A stretch of 64,000 nt of DNA from Brachionus koreanus (lineage: Eukaryota > Rotifera > Eurotatoria > Ploima > Brachionidae): NCBI GenBank assembly GCA_016987375.1, contig PJRA01000016.1:649043-713042 (forward strand), written 5' to 3'. Below are positions 35,501 through 47,733 of the stretch, piece by piece. Positions within the stretch are counted from its first letter, which is position 1; every line of letters starts with the position of its first letter. A model generated the notes under the pieces. The model worked only from the letters and a program-made list of their open reading frames with translations, searched no databases and was not told where the DNA came from. The position numbers and the translations under genes are program-made.

Positions 35501-36502
35501 TTATTCTGAAAAGTCCGGATGCTTTAGATTTCCATCAATGAAACAATTTTTGCATTGAGAGTCGACCTCAAAATTGTCTGCTTTGAATACTTCATAATTG
35601 TGGTTGAGATTAGGATGACAGTGAAGCTTGAACTTTGTGTCAAGATAGCCAAATTTTGTTCTAAAAATGAAAAAAACTTTGGATACTCTTGAATGAACTA
35701 GAGCCATTGCGCACATACTACAAGGCTCGTGTGTCAAATAAGCGTGATAGTTGGTGCATAGATAATCTTTTTTATCTAAATTTTTGGAAAATTTTTCAAC
35801 TATTTCCGATCTTTGGTCGAAAATATTCTCAATTGGATCTTTGTAATTTTCACTTGAATCCTTAAGCTCTTTAATTTGTCTTTTTGAAACATTGCTTATT
35901 GCATGCATTACACTGTGCTTTAGTGGGTGGGAATTTCTTTGATCAAAACCACTCGCAACTAAAATATCAGACCTAGGATCAACAATCAATGCAGCCGAGT
36001 GAGATTTTGTCGCTTGGCTTAGCTCCAAGGCAAGTCTCGAGTAAAAATCATGCTTCATGATTTCAGACTCGTTTTTCATAAAACTTAAATCCAGCAAACT
36101 TTCTATATATTTATTCAAGTGAAAATTGATGGGCCAAAATTTATTCGAAACAATTTCGAATTGTTTTTTGGTCAAAATTTTATCTACAGGCAATTCTATT
36201 TCATAGACATTATCTAAAACATTTTTAACATCATCGGGCAGGTCTTTTAAGTTCTCTTTTTCACCAAGAATAATTTCCAATTTTGAGTCTGACTTTCGAA
36301 TTCGCTTAAACTTGGGGCCATAGCCACATATTGGGTACAAATCTGACAATTTATTGACCAAATAGGCAATTTTTTTTTTATCTTTTATGCTTGCTATTAA
36401 AAACTTTTTAAAATTAAAGTCTGTAAGCATGTACTCGTCGGCTAGAATCGGCATCCATTTAATATTTTGATGCAGCTTTATTTTTTTACAAGCAGAGCTC
36501 AT
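35501..36502 (-). CDS. ADAT3: tRNA adenosine-34 deaminase non-catalytic subunit ADAT3/TAD3
   Basis: A single-exon ORF of 333 aa, near the 351 aa of human ADAT3. The C-terminal CDA domain has HPLKHSVM, where Val198 sits in place of the catalytic Glu of active deaminases. This is the known pseudo-catalytic mark of the ADAT3 subunit. It also has the zinc motif EPCSMCAMALVHSR (Cys261, Cys264). The N-terminal domain (1-150) is the ADAT3-specific tRNA-presenting part. With ADAT2 it forms the enzyme making inosine at the wobble position of several tRNAs, including the AAC-anticodon tRNA-Val type present at 17.6 and 18.7 kb. Confidence 0.9.
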   Translation of the reverse strand: MSSACKKIKLHQNIKWMPILADEYMLTDFNFKKFLIASIKDKKKIAYLVNKLSDLYPICGYGPKFKRIRKSDSKLEIILGEKENLKDLPDDVKNVLDNVYEIELPVDKILTKKQFEIVSNKFWPINFHLNKYIESLLDLSFMKNESEIMKHDFYSRLALELSQATKSHSAALIVDPRSDILVASGFDQRNSHPLKHSVMHAISNVSKRQIKELKDSSENYKDPIENIFDQRSEIVEKFSKNLDKKDYLCTNYHAYLTHEPCSMCAMALVHSRVSKVFFIFRTKFGYLDTKFKLHCHPNLNHNYEVFKADNFEVDSQCKNCFIDGNLKHPDFSE

Positions 36503-36722
36503 TCTAAATCATCTGACAACAAAATATTAATCATCAATTTCATACAGCTTCTACTATATGGATGTTAAACCATATGAAATAAAAAAAAATATTTTTTTTA
36601 TGAAAATAAATTTTATTTAAAAAAATTTTTTTTTTTTTTAATATTAACTTCTGAGAATAGTATTGTAGAAAATTTAATTTTAATTTTTAAAAAAAATTGA
36701 AAAATATGGATTTTCTAAGAGT

Positions 36723-39045
36723 TCAAAAATTTTTTTTTAGAGTTGACAAATAGCTCTGATCAGTTTGAGTCCAAGCGTCACATTTAAGCACATTTTTCCG
36801 CTTTTTAACCAGAACAAAACCATTTTCCTTACTATTTATATTTACCAAAGCCAATGGTGACCTAGGTGCCTGACATTCCTGCAATGATGACTTTAATTTG
36901 TTCATGGGCGTACCATGTTTTCCATTTAGTTTATTAGTGCTAGAAGTATTAGGACTATCCATTTTCAAATGGTGACCATTGTCTTTAAAAAATTACATGT
37001 TGAGTAATCGAAACTATTATTAATTTTTTTTTTTTAAGTTTAAAAAAAATGATTTAAATTTTAATAATTAAATAAAAATTAATTAGCTTTTCTCTTTCTT
37101 AGATTTGGCTTACATTGTTTATTTTCAGAATTAGATTCATCCGAACTTGGCCGTCTATGTAAACGAGAGTTTTTAGCTGTTCTCGATGTATTCATAGGCT
37201 TATCACATTCTGTCATTTTTGTCCTTGGCGATTCTAGATCATCTTTACTCTTGAGCTTTTCATTGAAAAAATTTGCATCTATTGCAGTCGATTGCAAAAA
37301 TCCTCGCGCTTTTTTACTAGCTAGAAAAAATAAATTTAAATTTCAGCCTATTTTGTTGTTTTAAAAACCTTTTTGGTTTAGTTTAAACTCGTCATCAGAT
37401 ACGGGATTAATGCTGGACACGTCTTTAAAAACCTTTTCATCTTTAGACTCGACGTCTTCGTTAATTGAGGGCTTTTTTTTTCTTGGTGTCTTTGCTTTGC
37501 GTTCACTTTTTTTTGTCTTCACTTCGTCTTCTGAGTCAGATGATGCAAGTGCGCATGCTGCATTTTTTTTCAAATTTTCATCTATCGATTGACTATTTGT
37601 TTTCTTCTAGAAAATTCTAATTAAGAAAAAAAAATTTTTTTTTAATTTTTTTTTTTTTACTTTTGATTTTGACTTATTTGATGAAAATAAACAAAAATTA
37701 TCCGAGCCAGCGTGCTTTAATGATTTAAGTGTATCGGTAATTTTTGATTGAATTTTAGAATAGGCTGGTTCGGAATCAAATTCAAGCTTGTTTACTTCAT
37801 TTAAGTAAAATTCAACAAATTTTTTTACACATTCTTAAAAAAGAATTTTATTATTTTTTTGTTTTAATATTTTTCCTCGTTATAATAGTCTACCTGATAC
37901 ATTATTTACATTGAAAGTATTAGTCAAAAATTCCTTTACATTTTCCATACTTCTGTTGAAAGAAAACACTTAAAAAAATGAAAATTTTTCTTTGAAATTA
38001 CTACTTTTTTTTTGATTGTTGAACCTGATTTGGGTTTTTGAGTTGATCCATCCATGGCAAAGTTCCACTTAGCCAATGTACTACACAATAGCCCAATATT
38101 TCTAAATCTGACCTCCGCGAAATTTCTATTTTAAAATTTTTAGAACAAATGAGTGAAGAAAATTATTGAATAATTTACGAGCGCCATCATGGGCATCTAA
38201 GCTTGTGTATTCAATTGTTCCATTATGCTTTCGTTCAGGCTTTATTTGATACTTTTGATGAACATTGTCCCTTTCAAACCGATATGCCAATCCATAGTCA
38301 ACTAAATAGGCTTCTTGATCATTTTTGAGCATTATATTAGCCCCTTTGATATCACCATGAGAGTATCCTTTTTGATGAATATATTCAAGAGCGTACAAAA
38401 TTTGTCTCATTAGACAAATGACTCCAATTTCGTTTATTTGGTGTGCAGAATTTTCATTTAAAAACGACTGCAAGTCTTTTGTATAGCGATCCATTACCAA
38501 AAAACGATATTCTTTTTCATTATATGTACAAAGACCTGATGATATAAATGTTGGTATGGCCAAGTGGCTTATGTTTTTGTCTTTCTTAAAATTTTTTACT
38601 GAAAATAAATTTTATTTAATCTAGTTTGAAATAAAAAAATTTTGATTATAACTGATTACACTGATCTTCTTTTGCACAATTGACATAAAAATGACTTTCA
38701 CAAAACAAAGGCCCATTGTCTTTGGGTTCAATTTTTACCACATAATCAGCATCAGCCAAATTTTTACTTTGTTCACCCTTATTTGCTTTAATTTGAGATT
38801 TGAAAAAAAAAATTAGGACAAAATTTTTAAATTCACTTTACCTAAATATATGAGACCAAAACCGCCTTGTCCAATCGGTTTTCCTAGTGTCCAGTTGTTC
38901 TTGAAAATGTCCTTGAGTACAAATCCGCTTGTAAATTTTTCGGGCATCTGATACCCATTCTTTTTTTTAGCAGGACCTTTTCATTTAAAGTTTTTTTATT
39001 CAAAAATTTTAATTGATTCCGAATACCTCTTGCTTTTGGTGGCAT
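36723..39045 (-). CDS. VRK1: vaccinia-related kinase 1 (VRK1), 9 exons, with a 1-nt frameshift in exon 1
   Basis: Nuclear Ser/Thr kinase acting on BAF, histones and Coilin. Inferred exons are 38842-39045, 38660-38785, 38179-38598, 38005-38125, 37894-37952, 37661-37833, 37369-37606, 37114-37320 and 36723-36982, all in phase after exon 1. Landmarks are the glycine loop PIGQGGFGLIYL, VVKIEPKDNGPLFCE (VRK lysine), YSHGDIKGANIM (catalytic Asp), YLVDYGLAYRF (DYG for DFG, as in VRKs), TIEYTSLDAHDGA and RRSDLEILGYC. A basic, Ser-rich tail with KKK clusters follows, ending CDAWTQTDQSY. In exon 1 the MPPKARG start and the kinase frame are offset by one base at an A run (38978-38981). Either this is a sequence error or translation begins at the Met 38953-38943 region. 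If exon 8 is not spliced, the protein stops at 37079. Confidence 0.85.
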
Positions 39046-41374
39046 TATTAGAAAATTTTCTAATTTCAATATTTTCCTCTATCTAATTGATATTATACTT
39101 TATTTCTATTGCAACAATTTTAAATATTGCATATAGAAATTGTGCGTTTAATTTAAAAAAAATTAGATTAAGCTTTTTGTTAGCAGGTTGAGTCAATTTA
39201 ATTGTCTTAAGGAAAAAAAAAATTTTCCTCAATTAAATTTTATTGAAAAATAGTTTAATAAGCAACAAAACATTTTTTTTTAAAACTTAAATTGAATTTA
39301 TTGATTGCTTGGCAATTCAGTAGACATATTAAAATTTTTATATATTTTTGCCAAATTAAGTCATTCGAATATTAGTCTTTATTATGCAATGTCATTTTTG
39401 TTTATAATCAAAATTATTTATTCCTTTCAAATAAAAAATTGTTGGTATTTTGTCTTTGAAAAATAAATTCCAATCTTTAACTATAAATTCTTTCATTTGA
39501 CTCGAAAAAAATCTTTTATTGAGAATTACAAAATTAATTCGCATTATTTTATGTTATTAGGTTTTTGTTACTTTAAAAACTAATCGTGGGCTAATTTTTT
39601 CGGCTGTGTAAAATTAAATAAAAAAAATAACTTTATTAATTTTAATCATTTTATTCAAGATTAATAAGTTTTTTTTATTCGAGAAATTCATTTCATTTAA
39701 TTTTAAAACCATTTTCATAAAATATATTTATTTTATTAGATCACCAAAAGTTGAATTTTATTTCTGACAACCATGGACAGTAAAATTAAGGAAATTAAAG
39801 AAAATAAGAATTATTACAGATTTTTAATATATAAACATTTCCAATTTAAACTTTTCTCATTTAGTTTCAATAAAACAATATAAAATTATTATGTTTTTTT
39901 TTAAACTGTGTTAAAGAAATAAGTAAATCTAAGATATATAAGATATTTCTGAGGTGCCATCTGACAATGTCAAGACAAGTCAGTTCTATCGCTGTCTTGA
40001 AAAACTTTACTAAATTAGCTTTCGGTTGACCTAAGGTAACTTGAAGTGAAGGTTCAAAACTCATTGAACAAACTAAAAGTGTATTACTCCTTGAACCTTA
40101 TAAAACCAAACACACAAGATCACCTTTTTGTCAAAACATCTTTTTCTCAAGACTTATTGAGATGCATTCAATCATTGATTAATGTTGAATAATTTCGTTA
40201 ATAGATCCATATCCCATCACAAGAAGTGATCAGTCTGAAAAATCGTTAATCTAAAAGATTTTTTTCAAAATTATTTATTTTTTTTTAATTTTAATGTTTC
40301 GTTGAATATCCAAACATTCATATGAATAGCATTATAATCGAGAATTGCTTGTTTATCTTACTCTTTTTAAAATTTTAGACTTAAAAACGGTATTGAATTT
40401 TAGACTTCCTCTGAAAGCTCGTATCATCAAAATTAGATTTTTTAAACCAGTCTTGTACCTTTTTTACTTTAAGCACATTTTCACCTTTCACTAGACATAT
40501 TTCTAGAGTTCTTGCTGATTTTTTGATAGTCCCTTTTTCCAATAATGACGTAACAGAACCAAAATTTCAAACTTTTCATTTAATGTTCATGATAGCAGCA
40601 AATTTTTTATTTTAAAAAATTTTTTTAAATTAAATTATCAAAAAGTTAGTGAGTTTACATTTCATTTTGAAGAGTATTAAATTCTAACATATAACATATA
40701 AGGACGTAAAGAATACCCAAGTCTTTTTTAGTAAGAACGACATCTCTTTTAATTAGAAGAATATCTTTTTAATTAAACAAAATATTTATTTGCTTTAATT
40801 CTAATTAAAAAAAAAAAGATTATTATATTTTTATTTATAATAATTGAGTAATTGACTTTTTTTTTTCACAGTACCAATATCTTCTTTTAAGTGTTGCATT
40901 TTGGACAGACTAGTTGATCTTGTCGTTTTTGAAATTAAAGTTTAAAAATAATAAAAAGAATGAAATTTAAAATTATAATTAAAAAAAAAATTAATTAGAG
41001 ATTAAATGTTTTTGCATTGACTAAATTTGGATGATACAAATCTTTAATCACCTTTAGAAAAAAAGTTATTTTAATTTAAAATTTTTAATAATTAAGATTG
41101 TGTTAATAAAATTTGGACTTAGTTTAAGTGTTAAAAACTTGGACAGTTATCTTTTTATCACGAAGAAATTTATAAATCCTGAATAGAAATAATTAAACAT
41201 TTTTATCTTAAACTATTAAATTCCATAAGACTTTTTAATTAGTATTTATTTGAAGAAAAAAAAACATTTTTAGAAGAAAGCGAATTAATAAAGATTATTT
41301 TATTTTTCAAATAACATATAAAAGTCAAAAATAGTAAAAAAACTATTCAATTTAAAAAAGTAAAAAGAAAGATG
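39046..41374. other. repeat-rich intergenic region
   Basis: AT-rich. It contains the mariner fragment near 40395-40600 and an open stretch on the minus strand at 39867-40064. That stretch reads LQVTLGQPKANLVKFFKTAIELTCLDIVRWHLRNILY and looks protein-like but is not recognised and has no clear splice partners. Nothing else is seen. Confidence 0.45.
40395..40600 (-). pseudogene. mariner transposase fragment, copy 2 (N-terminal HTH)
   Basis: Shares with copies at 33490-33800 and 45130-45640 the minus-strand block ending LKVxxVQDWFKK, followed here by FDDTSFQRK. Mariner proteins have xSGDTSxQRKPxSGRP at this place. It is about 200 bp with several disabling changes and no catalytic domain. Confidence 0.6.
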
Positions 41375-44300
41375 CTACCATCCAAAATCTTCATCATCCT
41401 CATTATTATTATTCTTTTCAACAGGTTTATATTCACTGGATAAGCTTTTATCATGATCAGACTTGACTGATTCAGAGCTCGAATCCGAATATTCAATTTT
41501 AATTCTAGATGCTTTTTTAACTTCTGCATTGCTTAAATTCTCGTTATTTTCCTCTTCTTCTTTTTTATTATCGAACATTTTAACATAGTCATTAAGAGCA
41601 AAGTTTTTAACAGGTGAACTTTTTCGCGTACTAGTCTCACTTTTAGAAACAGAATTTTCATCAGCTTCAATCAAGCTACTTCTATCATTCAGCGGTGCCA
41701 CTTTAGACAAATCTTCATCAGATGAATAATTTTTTTTCCCATTAGAAATCTCATTTTTATTTCTGAGCTGAAAACTTTTAAATTCATCCTGTTCTTTTTC
41801 TAAATTTTGTCTGACCTCATCCAAATTTGGAATTGCGTTTTCTTTAATTAAATGTTCAATTTTAGAAAAATCCGGTTCACGAATTTCCCTTTTTTTCTTT
41901 TCCTTGTCGACTCTTTCAACATCCTGATTGAGCTCAGATCTAAGCGCTTTGGCTCTCAAGTCAGCCTGAATAGTCGATTGTAGAAATTTTTCCAAATCTT
42001 TAAAATCAAACTCGCGCTTCTCTTTGCCCACAATTCTAATCTCCCTAGTTTCATCATCATTTATAGGATAATATTTAGACTTTATTTTAAACTGATAGTC
42101 TCTGTAATTATTTTCAATTTTTTCATTTTCACTTTCCAAATATCTCAGTCTGTCTTTGGTTGAGTCCAAGAAATTTAAGTCCAAATTTTGCGTTTTAACA
42201 GGAGCTGTTTCTTCGCAGCATTTAACACCATATTGCAAAAATTCAACATCTTTTTTAACATCTGTAATAACTTCGTAGAGTTTTCTTTGTTCATAGATTT
42301 GCATTTCGTACAAATCACGCAATTCCTCATTCAGTAGAGCATGATCTTCTAATTTGTCCTTTATTTCAAGTCTATCCATTGCATCGTCTAAAATTTTTTC
42401 GCCCTCATCTCGACAAGATTGTCGACTTTTATCATCAAAAACATCATCTGCAGCAACCTCAGTGTCCATTACAGACAAGTCTTCGTTTTTAAGATTTAGC
42501 TTGGGTACATTGGCAGCCTGGTCTTCAAAAGTAACTGATCGTTTGCGTTGAGGAACATCCCTTGAAGACAATATGGACTTTGCTCTACGAGATGAAAGAT
42601 GCTTGTCTCCAATTAGTTCCTTGGAAATTTCTAATTTTTGTTTTAGCATGCGATTTTCTTGCACAATAAAATCATAGTCCATGCAGTGAGAGAGTCTTTC
42701 TTTGAGAAGTTCATTTTCCTGTTTAAGACACATTGATTCACCAAGAGTTTTTTGTAATTCTAAATCTATTTCGTTTAGCTTAATTTGCTGAGTTTGATAT
42801 TCGTTTCGAATGCGGTCTAAGTGCGACTTTTCTATTTCGTTCTGACTAGCATCTTGTTTGTTTTTGGCTTCGATTGACTGAAGGATGAATTCACGCTGGG
42901 CATATGAGCGCTCCAAGTCGAGTTTGATTCTTTCGCGTTCGTCTCTTAGACGCGCTTCAAGCTCAGCTTGTGCAAGCCGCAATTTTTCCTCTCTCATTTT
43001 CATGTCCTCTTCCATTTTTTCATATTTAGACGAATCTATTTGCATAAATTTTGTCTGAGCTTCTACTGAGCGTTTAAATTGGGCCTCTTGCTCTCTTAGT
43101 TGTTTCATTTCGTCCAGCAAATGCTGGCGCTGTATGTAAATTTCTCGCTCTTCCAACTCTTTTTTCTGCTTAAATTGTTCTTCCAATGCCTGTTCGCGCT
43201 GATTCAACAGAGCATTTCGTTTTCCGTAAGTGTTCTCGAGGTCTTGGCGCATCGCTTGAACTTCTAATCTCATTTTTTCGCGCTCTTCGGCGCGCACTTT
43301 TGCCAACTCGATCTCTTTGAACTCAGCAATCTAAAAAGTTTACAAAAATCAAATATTTTTTTCAACATTTTTTTTACATGGATAAGCCCTCATTGGTTTC
43401 GTAATCAATGCATTAGAAAAATTAAACTTTTGACAAGAAGAATCAGCTGTTTTCATATATTTTTTTGTATAAATAACATGAAATATTAAAAAAATTATTG
43501 ATCAAATTTTATGATCATGTTCAAATTTTTAACACATAAATATCTAAGATTCTTTTTAAATAATAATTTTTGAGTCTAATCACTTTAAATTGATATATAA
43601 CTTCAAATAACAGAATTTTTTGAAATATCAATTTTTTCTAGATTGTTTTTCTCAAATGCTTAAAATAGCATAGTTGAAAAACAATCTTTGATATTTCAAA
43701 AATTTTCTAAATATCATTTGACAAACACAGATTCGATATTTCAACTACGGTAAAAGCCTTGCGAGATCGTGCATGGGATAACTTTTGATTCTTAGGTTCT
43801 AGTGCACACGTAAGCAACCATCCAGCTCTTGTTAAAATCGGTCTCTTTGAAAAACGTGAATAAAAATGCGCATTCCATGTTTTAATCAATTTAATTAATC
43901 AATAATGCTGAGTCAATGACCGAAAATTCGGGCTTGACCCGGCATTAAAAATATATAATTATAAATTAAACTAGAGACAATTAAAAACTGTTTTATTTTA
44001 TTTAATTTTTTAGTCTTTTTTGTAATCTGAATTTTAGAATTTAAAATTTTCAGTGTAGATGATCAACTCGATGCAGTAGCCTTTGTGTCAGATCGGAGCT
44101 GTTGCTCAAAAAGGTACTTGAAGAGGAGATGAGCTCCTCCCCATTATCCACTATGATAGAATAGGGTAAAAAAAAAAAAAAAATTTTAGAATTTAACCCT
44201 AACCCTTATGTGTGCACTAAAACCAAAGAATCAAAAGTTATCCATGCACGATCTCTCGCATTTATGGTACCCTTTAGTCTGCTTCATCAGTAGTAAAAAC

Positions 44301-46528
44301 ATTTAGATCATCTATTAATGAGGGCAAAATTAAAATAATTTCACATTTTTAAATTTTAATATTTTTAGATTTTTGTGCTATTTTTAAAAAAAATTTAATT
44401 TTCTTTGCTTACTAAATAATTTGAGAAAGTTTTATTTTTTTTAATTTTCAAATAAAAAATTGCACAAAAATCTAAAAATATGAAAATTTAAAAATGTGAA
44501 ATTATTTTCATTTTTCCTAAATGAGTAATATAAAATAGATCAATTTTCTCCAAAATCTGATGATAAGTATTAATTAATATATTTCAAAACAGAAGTGTTT
44601 ACATTTATTCATTTATTTATATTCACGTTTTGCTTAAAAAAAAAGATCACACACTTTTCGTGATCTAACTTTTAAAAAATCAGCTAATTTGGTGACATTC
44701 AGTTCACATTATAGAATTGTACGTGCAACAAATAAGATGACTTTTATTTTTGTAATTTAGTATGGTAAATCCCATCAAACAAAGACAAACAGAATAATTT
44801 TCTCGATAAAATCTTTTTCTCTTAATAACAAAGTTAAAAATCAAAAGTTGTAAGTAACAATTTGAATTTGCCTGCATTATTTAAGAGCTGTTTTTATTAA
44901 ATGTTTTAGAAATAAATCAAATATAACTAAAATAAATTATTATGAAATTTTTAATTTTGCTACTTTCAGGTTTTGTTTTTACATAAAGTTTTTTTGTTTA
45001 ACAAAATTTTCTTTATTTCTAAAAGTAAACTAATAAAATCATAATTTTTTAATTTCAAAATACTTTATTCTTTTCTGAGTTTCTATTGATTTTACTTTTA
45101 ATATTTATTAGTCAAATAACCACTAAATATTAAGAGCAAAACTCTAGTTTAGAAATCTGTTCTCTAAGAAAATGAGCTATTGAACGAAAAAGATGATAAT
45201 CAGAAGAAGAAATATCTAGGCTTAATACTGGATGAGAAAGAAGTTTGGTTTTATATTTTTGCCTTTGTTCTTCTAGCAAAGCATTCTGAACCTTTCTTCC
45301 TCTGAAAGCTCGTATCACCAGAATTAATTTTTTTTAAACCAGTCTTGTATCCTTCTTACTTTAAGCACATTTTCACCTTCCAAAAGACATATATCACTAG
45401 TAATTGCTGTTGTTTTGATAGTTCTTTTTTCCAATAATGACGTTACAGTACCAAAATTTCAAAGTTTTAATTTTAAATTTTCATTTTATAAAATTTTTAT
45501 ATTTGAATTAACAAAAAGTAGCATTTTGAAAAGAATTTAATTCTGTTTATTCTAACATATAATTTGACTTAAAGTTTTAAAATCACAAAGATGCTATAAT
45601 CAGAAAAATTCAACCTTTTAAAAAACGCAAAATTTTATGACTCAATTAAAAAAATTTTTCCCACCTTGATATTTAAATACCTAAACTTGAGTAATAATGA
45701 AGCTTATGCAATTCCAGTAGACATTGATGTTTAAGAGGTTATTTAAAATACCTTTTGATTTAGTTCATTTTTGGATTTTTCTTCTAATTTTTTCTGATAG
45801 GCCACAATTTTGTCCTCAAACGAAAGTCTACTGTTAAAAAAATCACTTTTGTCCGAATAAATTTTGTCAACATGGTCTAGTTTGATGCCTAAATTTGAGG
45901 CTATGTTGTGCACGCCATCATAATCAGTCTGGGTAGATGCTTCATTTGAGACATAATGACTGCAAAAATAATTAACCAAATACCACATAAGTCCTTTAGT
46001 TTTGATTACTTGACTATTGATTAGATCGGAATAGAGTTTAGATTTATCAGATATTTTTAATATGTGCAGTATGTCTTCTAGTGAATAAACATCGTTTAGA
46101 TTTATGCCACATTCTGGCATAAAAACAGACAATGTATAGTCATATTCGTGAGCTTTTAGGTGATTTATGAGCAAACAGTTTATTGTACTTAAAGCTAAAT
46201 TAGATCGTGATTTGTGTAATTGTGACTGCTCAATCGCGCGTGACTTTATTTGATCAACATTGGGATTCAATTCCAGCACCAATTTATTTCTTAATTGAGA
46301 CTAAAAAAAAATATGAGAAAATTTTTACATTTTAGTTTTTTTTTCTACCTTCATTGAATCGAAAATTCCCTTATTTTTAACAGTTTGCAAAAGCTTGATT
46401 TTGAGCTCTTCGGCTGTGAGTCCATCTTTTTTGTTGTTGCTTTTGACAGGCGACTTTTTAGGAGTGCTAATAAATGACTGATTGTTGTGTGAATAGTCAA
46501 AGCTAGTGTCTCTCGAATCGACAGACAT
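41375..46528 (-). CDS. OFD1: centriole/cilium protein OFD1, 3 exons
   Basis: Exons 46349-46528, 45752-46300 and 41375-43330 join in phase to 894 aa. The N-terminus has the OFD1 opener (LTAEELKIKLLQTVKNKGIFDSMK, then SQLRNKLVLEL). A LisH motif follows at about 94-126 (SNLALSTINCLLINHLKAHEYDYTLSVFMPECG), then STQTD. The 651-aa last exon is long coiled coil (EREIYIQRQHLLDEMKQLREQEAQFKRSVEA). The C-terminus is acidic and ends EDDEDFGW, like the DDSW end of vertebrate OFD1. OFD1 acts at the distal centriole and in centriolar satellites during ciliogenesis. The second intron (43331-45751, 2.4 kb) holds a mariner fragment and two inverted-repeat structures. Confidence 0.88.
43749..44275. mobile_element. 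inverted-repeat (MITE-like) element in OFD1 intron
   Basis: Two arms of about 70 bp are inverted copies. Left (43749-43820) contains GCGAGATCGTGCATGGGATA, ACTTTTGATTCT and AGTGCACAC. Right (44203-44275) contains GTGTGCACT, AGAATCAAAAGTTATCCATG and CACGATCTCTCGC. The centre is about 380 bp of AT-rich sequence with no ORF. It fits a non-autonomous DNA transposon; superfamily unknown. Confidence 0.65.
44332..44508. repeat. 47-bp near-perfect inverted repeat (hairpin)
   Basis: The left arm 44332-44378 (AAAATAATTTCACATTTTTA...GATTTTTGTGC) and the right arm 44462-44508 are reverse complements over about 47 bp with about one mismatch. An AT-rich loop of about 83 bp separates them. The arms would form a strong foldback. 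It sits immediately beside the MITE-like element at 43749-44275. Confidence 0.75.
45130..45640 (-). pseudogene. internally deleted mariner transposase, copy 3
   Basis: Read on the minus strand, the N-terminal HTH (LLEGENVLKVRRIQDWFKK, then GDTSFQRK in a shifted frame) comes first. It is followed almost directly by the C-terminal mariner block LLSHPVLSLDISSSDYHLFRS, then IAHFLRE, where family members have LPHPPYSPDLAPSDYHLFRS. The central part with the first catalytic acids is missing, and frameshifts are present. It is a decayed deletion derivative inside the OFD1 intron. Confidence 0.7.
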
Positions 46529-46869
46529 TTTTTTAATTTTTTGAATAAAAATTTTTTTTGGTCACTTCTACTCATTATCCCTCATTTGACTAGAGCTTTT
46601 ACATTTAAAAATAAGTTGTCATGGTAGCAATATTTCGAGCGCAATTCAATTGCAGAATAAACTTAAATATCTGTCATGATAAAACATTTTTTTTTCTAAA
46701 TTTATTTTTATCAAATTTCAAACTCTTCTACCCCTTTTTTTATTCAAATTAAAGTTCATTTAACGTTTTACAAAATAGCGTCAACTTAAATTTAAAAGAA
46801 AAAAAAATAATTTATGTTCATGACATAAAAATTCATTTCATCTCAGATGTGTTTCACCTTTTTTCTCGT

Positions 46870-46877
46870 TATAAATA
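46870..46877 (+). promoter_or_regulatory. TATA box upstream of YbaY-like gene 1
   Basis: TATAAATA, a consensus TATA box, lies 100 bp before the ATG at 46970. Confidence 0.45.
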
Positions 46878-46969
46878 ACGCAGAAATTTTTATAAAAAGA
46901 AAAAGAGAAAAAAAATTTTCAAAAAAAAATTTCTAAATTCAATTTTAGATTGATAACTACAAAAACAAG

Positions 46970-47266
46970 ATGAAAGCAATCAGTGGTCAAGTTACTTGCG
47001 AAGAAAATGTAGAAATTCCACTTGGATCTGCAATTTTTGTTTATGTTTGCAAAGGTGACCAAACAGTTGGCCGACAAACGTTTCAAAATTTGACTCAATT
47101 TCCCATTCAGTTCAAATTAGAATTGGCTAATTTGAGCGAAGAAGACCACGATTTAATTGTAAATATTGAAAATGGTGAAAATTTGCTCTTTACAAATGGA
47201 AGAACCAAAGTTAACCCAAGTCAAACACTTGAAAATATAAATATTCAAGTTAAACGCATAGCTTAA
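46970..47266 (+). CDS. YbaY/YscW-like domain protein 1 (98 aa)
   Basis: An intronless ORF. It opens MKAISGQVTCEENVEIPLGS, then has IFVYV, FPIQFKLEL and LLFTNGRTKV. This follows the bacterial YbaY/YscW lipoprotein domain pattern (ISGxVxYxExxxLPPGAxxxVxL...FPxxFxL...GxLLFTxDTxxPV). Unlike bacterial members it has no signal peptide or lipobox, so a cytosolic beta-sandwich protein is expected. A paralogue (47734-48075) lies tail-to-tail about 470 bp away. Bacterial origin by transfer is possible but rests on pattern recognition only. Function in animals is unknown. Confidence 0.6.
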   Translation: MKAISGQVTCEENVEIPLGSAIFVYVCKGDQTVGRQTFQNLTQFPIQFKLELANLSEEDHDLIVNIENGENLLFTNGRTKVNPSQTLENINIQVKRIA

Positions 47267-47733
47267 CGTTTAATATTATTAATTTATATATATTTTTATT
47301 TTAATTATTATTCCAAAATAAAGCTTTTTCATAATTTTAATTTTGATAAGTTTTTTCCAAAAATCATCAATTTTTTTTATGGCTCAGCAATTTTTAGCAT
47401 TTAATTAAATTGGCTTTTTTCTTTTGATGTAAAAACATAGCTGTAAGCAAGTATTATGTGTCTTAGTTAAGTGATAGAACATTAGCGTCATGATGAACAA
47501 AATATCAAGTAGTTTTCGCTTCTATAAGCAAAATTTTTAAGCTGGGTGGGTCTGAATCTAGCTTTCCGAAAGCAATTTTTTTAAAAGCTTTTATTTAATT
47601 GAGCCTCAAGAAACATATTAAAAATTATACAAAAATTAAAAAACGCATTTTTGTTTTTTTTTTTATTAAATTTTAATAAAAAATTGCTCCTTTAATCTTT
47701 AATTTTAAATTACTATTGTTAAATTTAGCTTGA
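47267..47733. other. spacer between convergent YbaY-like genes
   Basis: Shared 3' flank with an AATAAA polyadenylation signal at about 47317 for the plus-strand gene. No coding sequence seen. Confidence 0.5.

Noticed and set aside
39867..40064. 65-aa minus-strand ORF (LQVTLGQPKANLVKFFKTA)
   Set aside because: Looks protein-like, but no family was recognised and no start, exon partner or regulatory signal supports a gene.
44170..44215. CCCTAACCC telomere-like motif in the OFD1 intron
   Set aside because: Only about one and a half repeat units, within the right arm region of a MITE-like element; not an interstitial telomere array.
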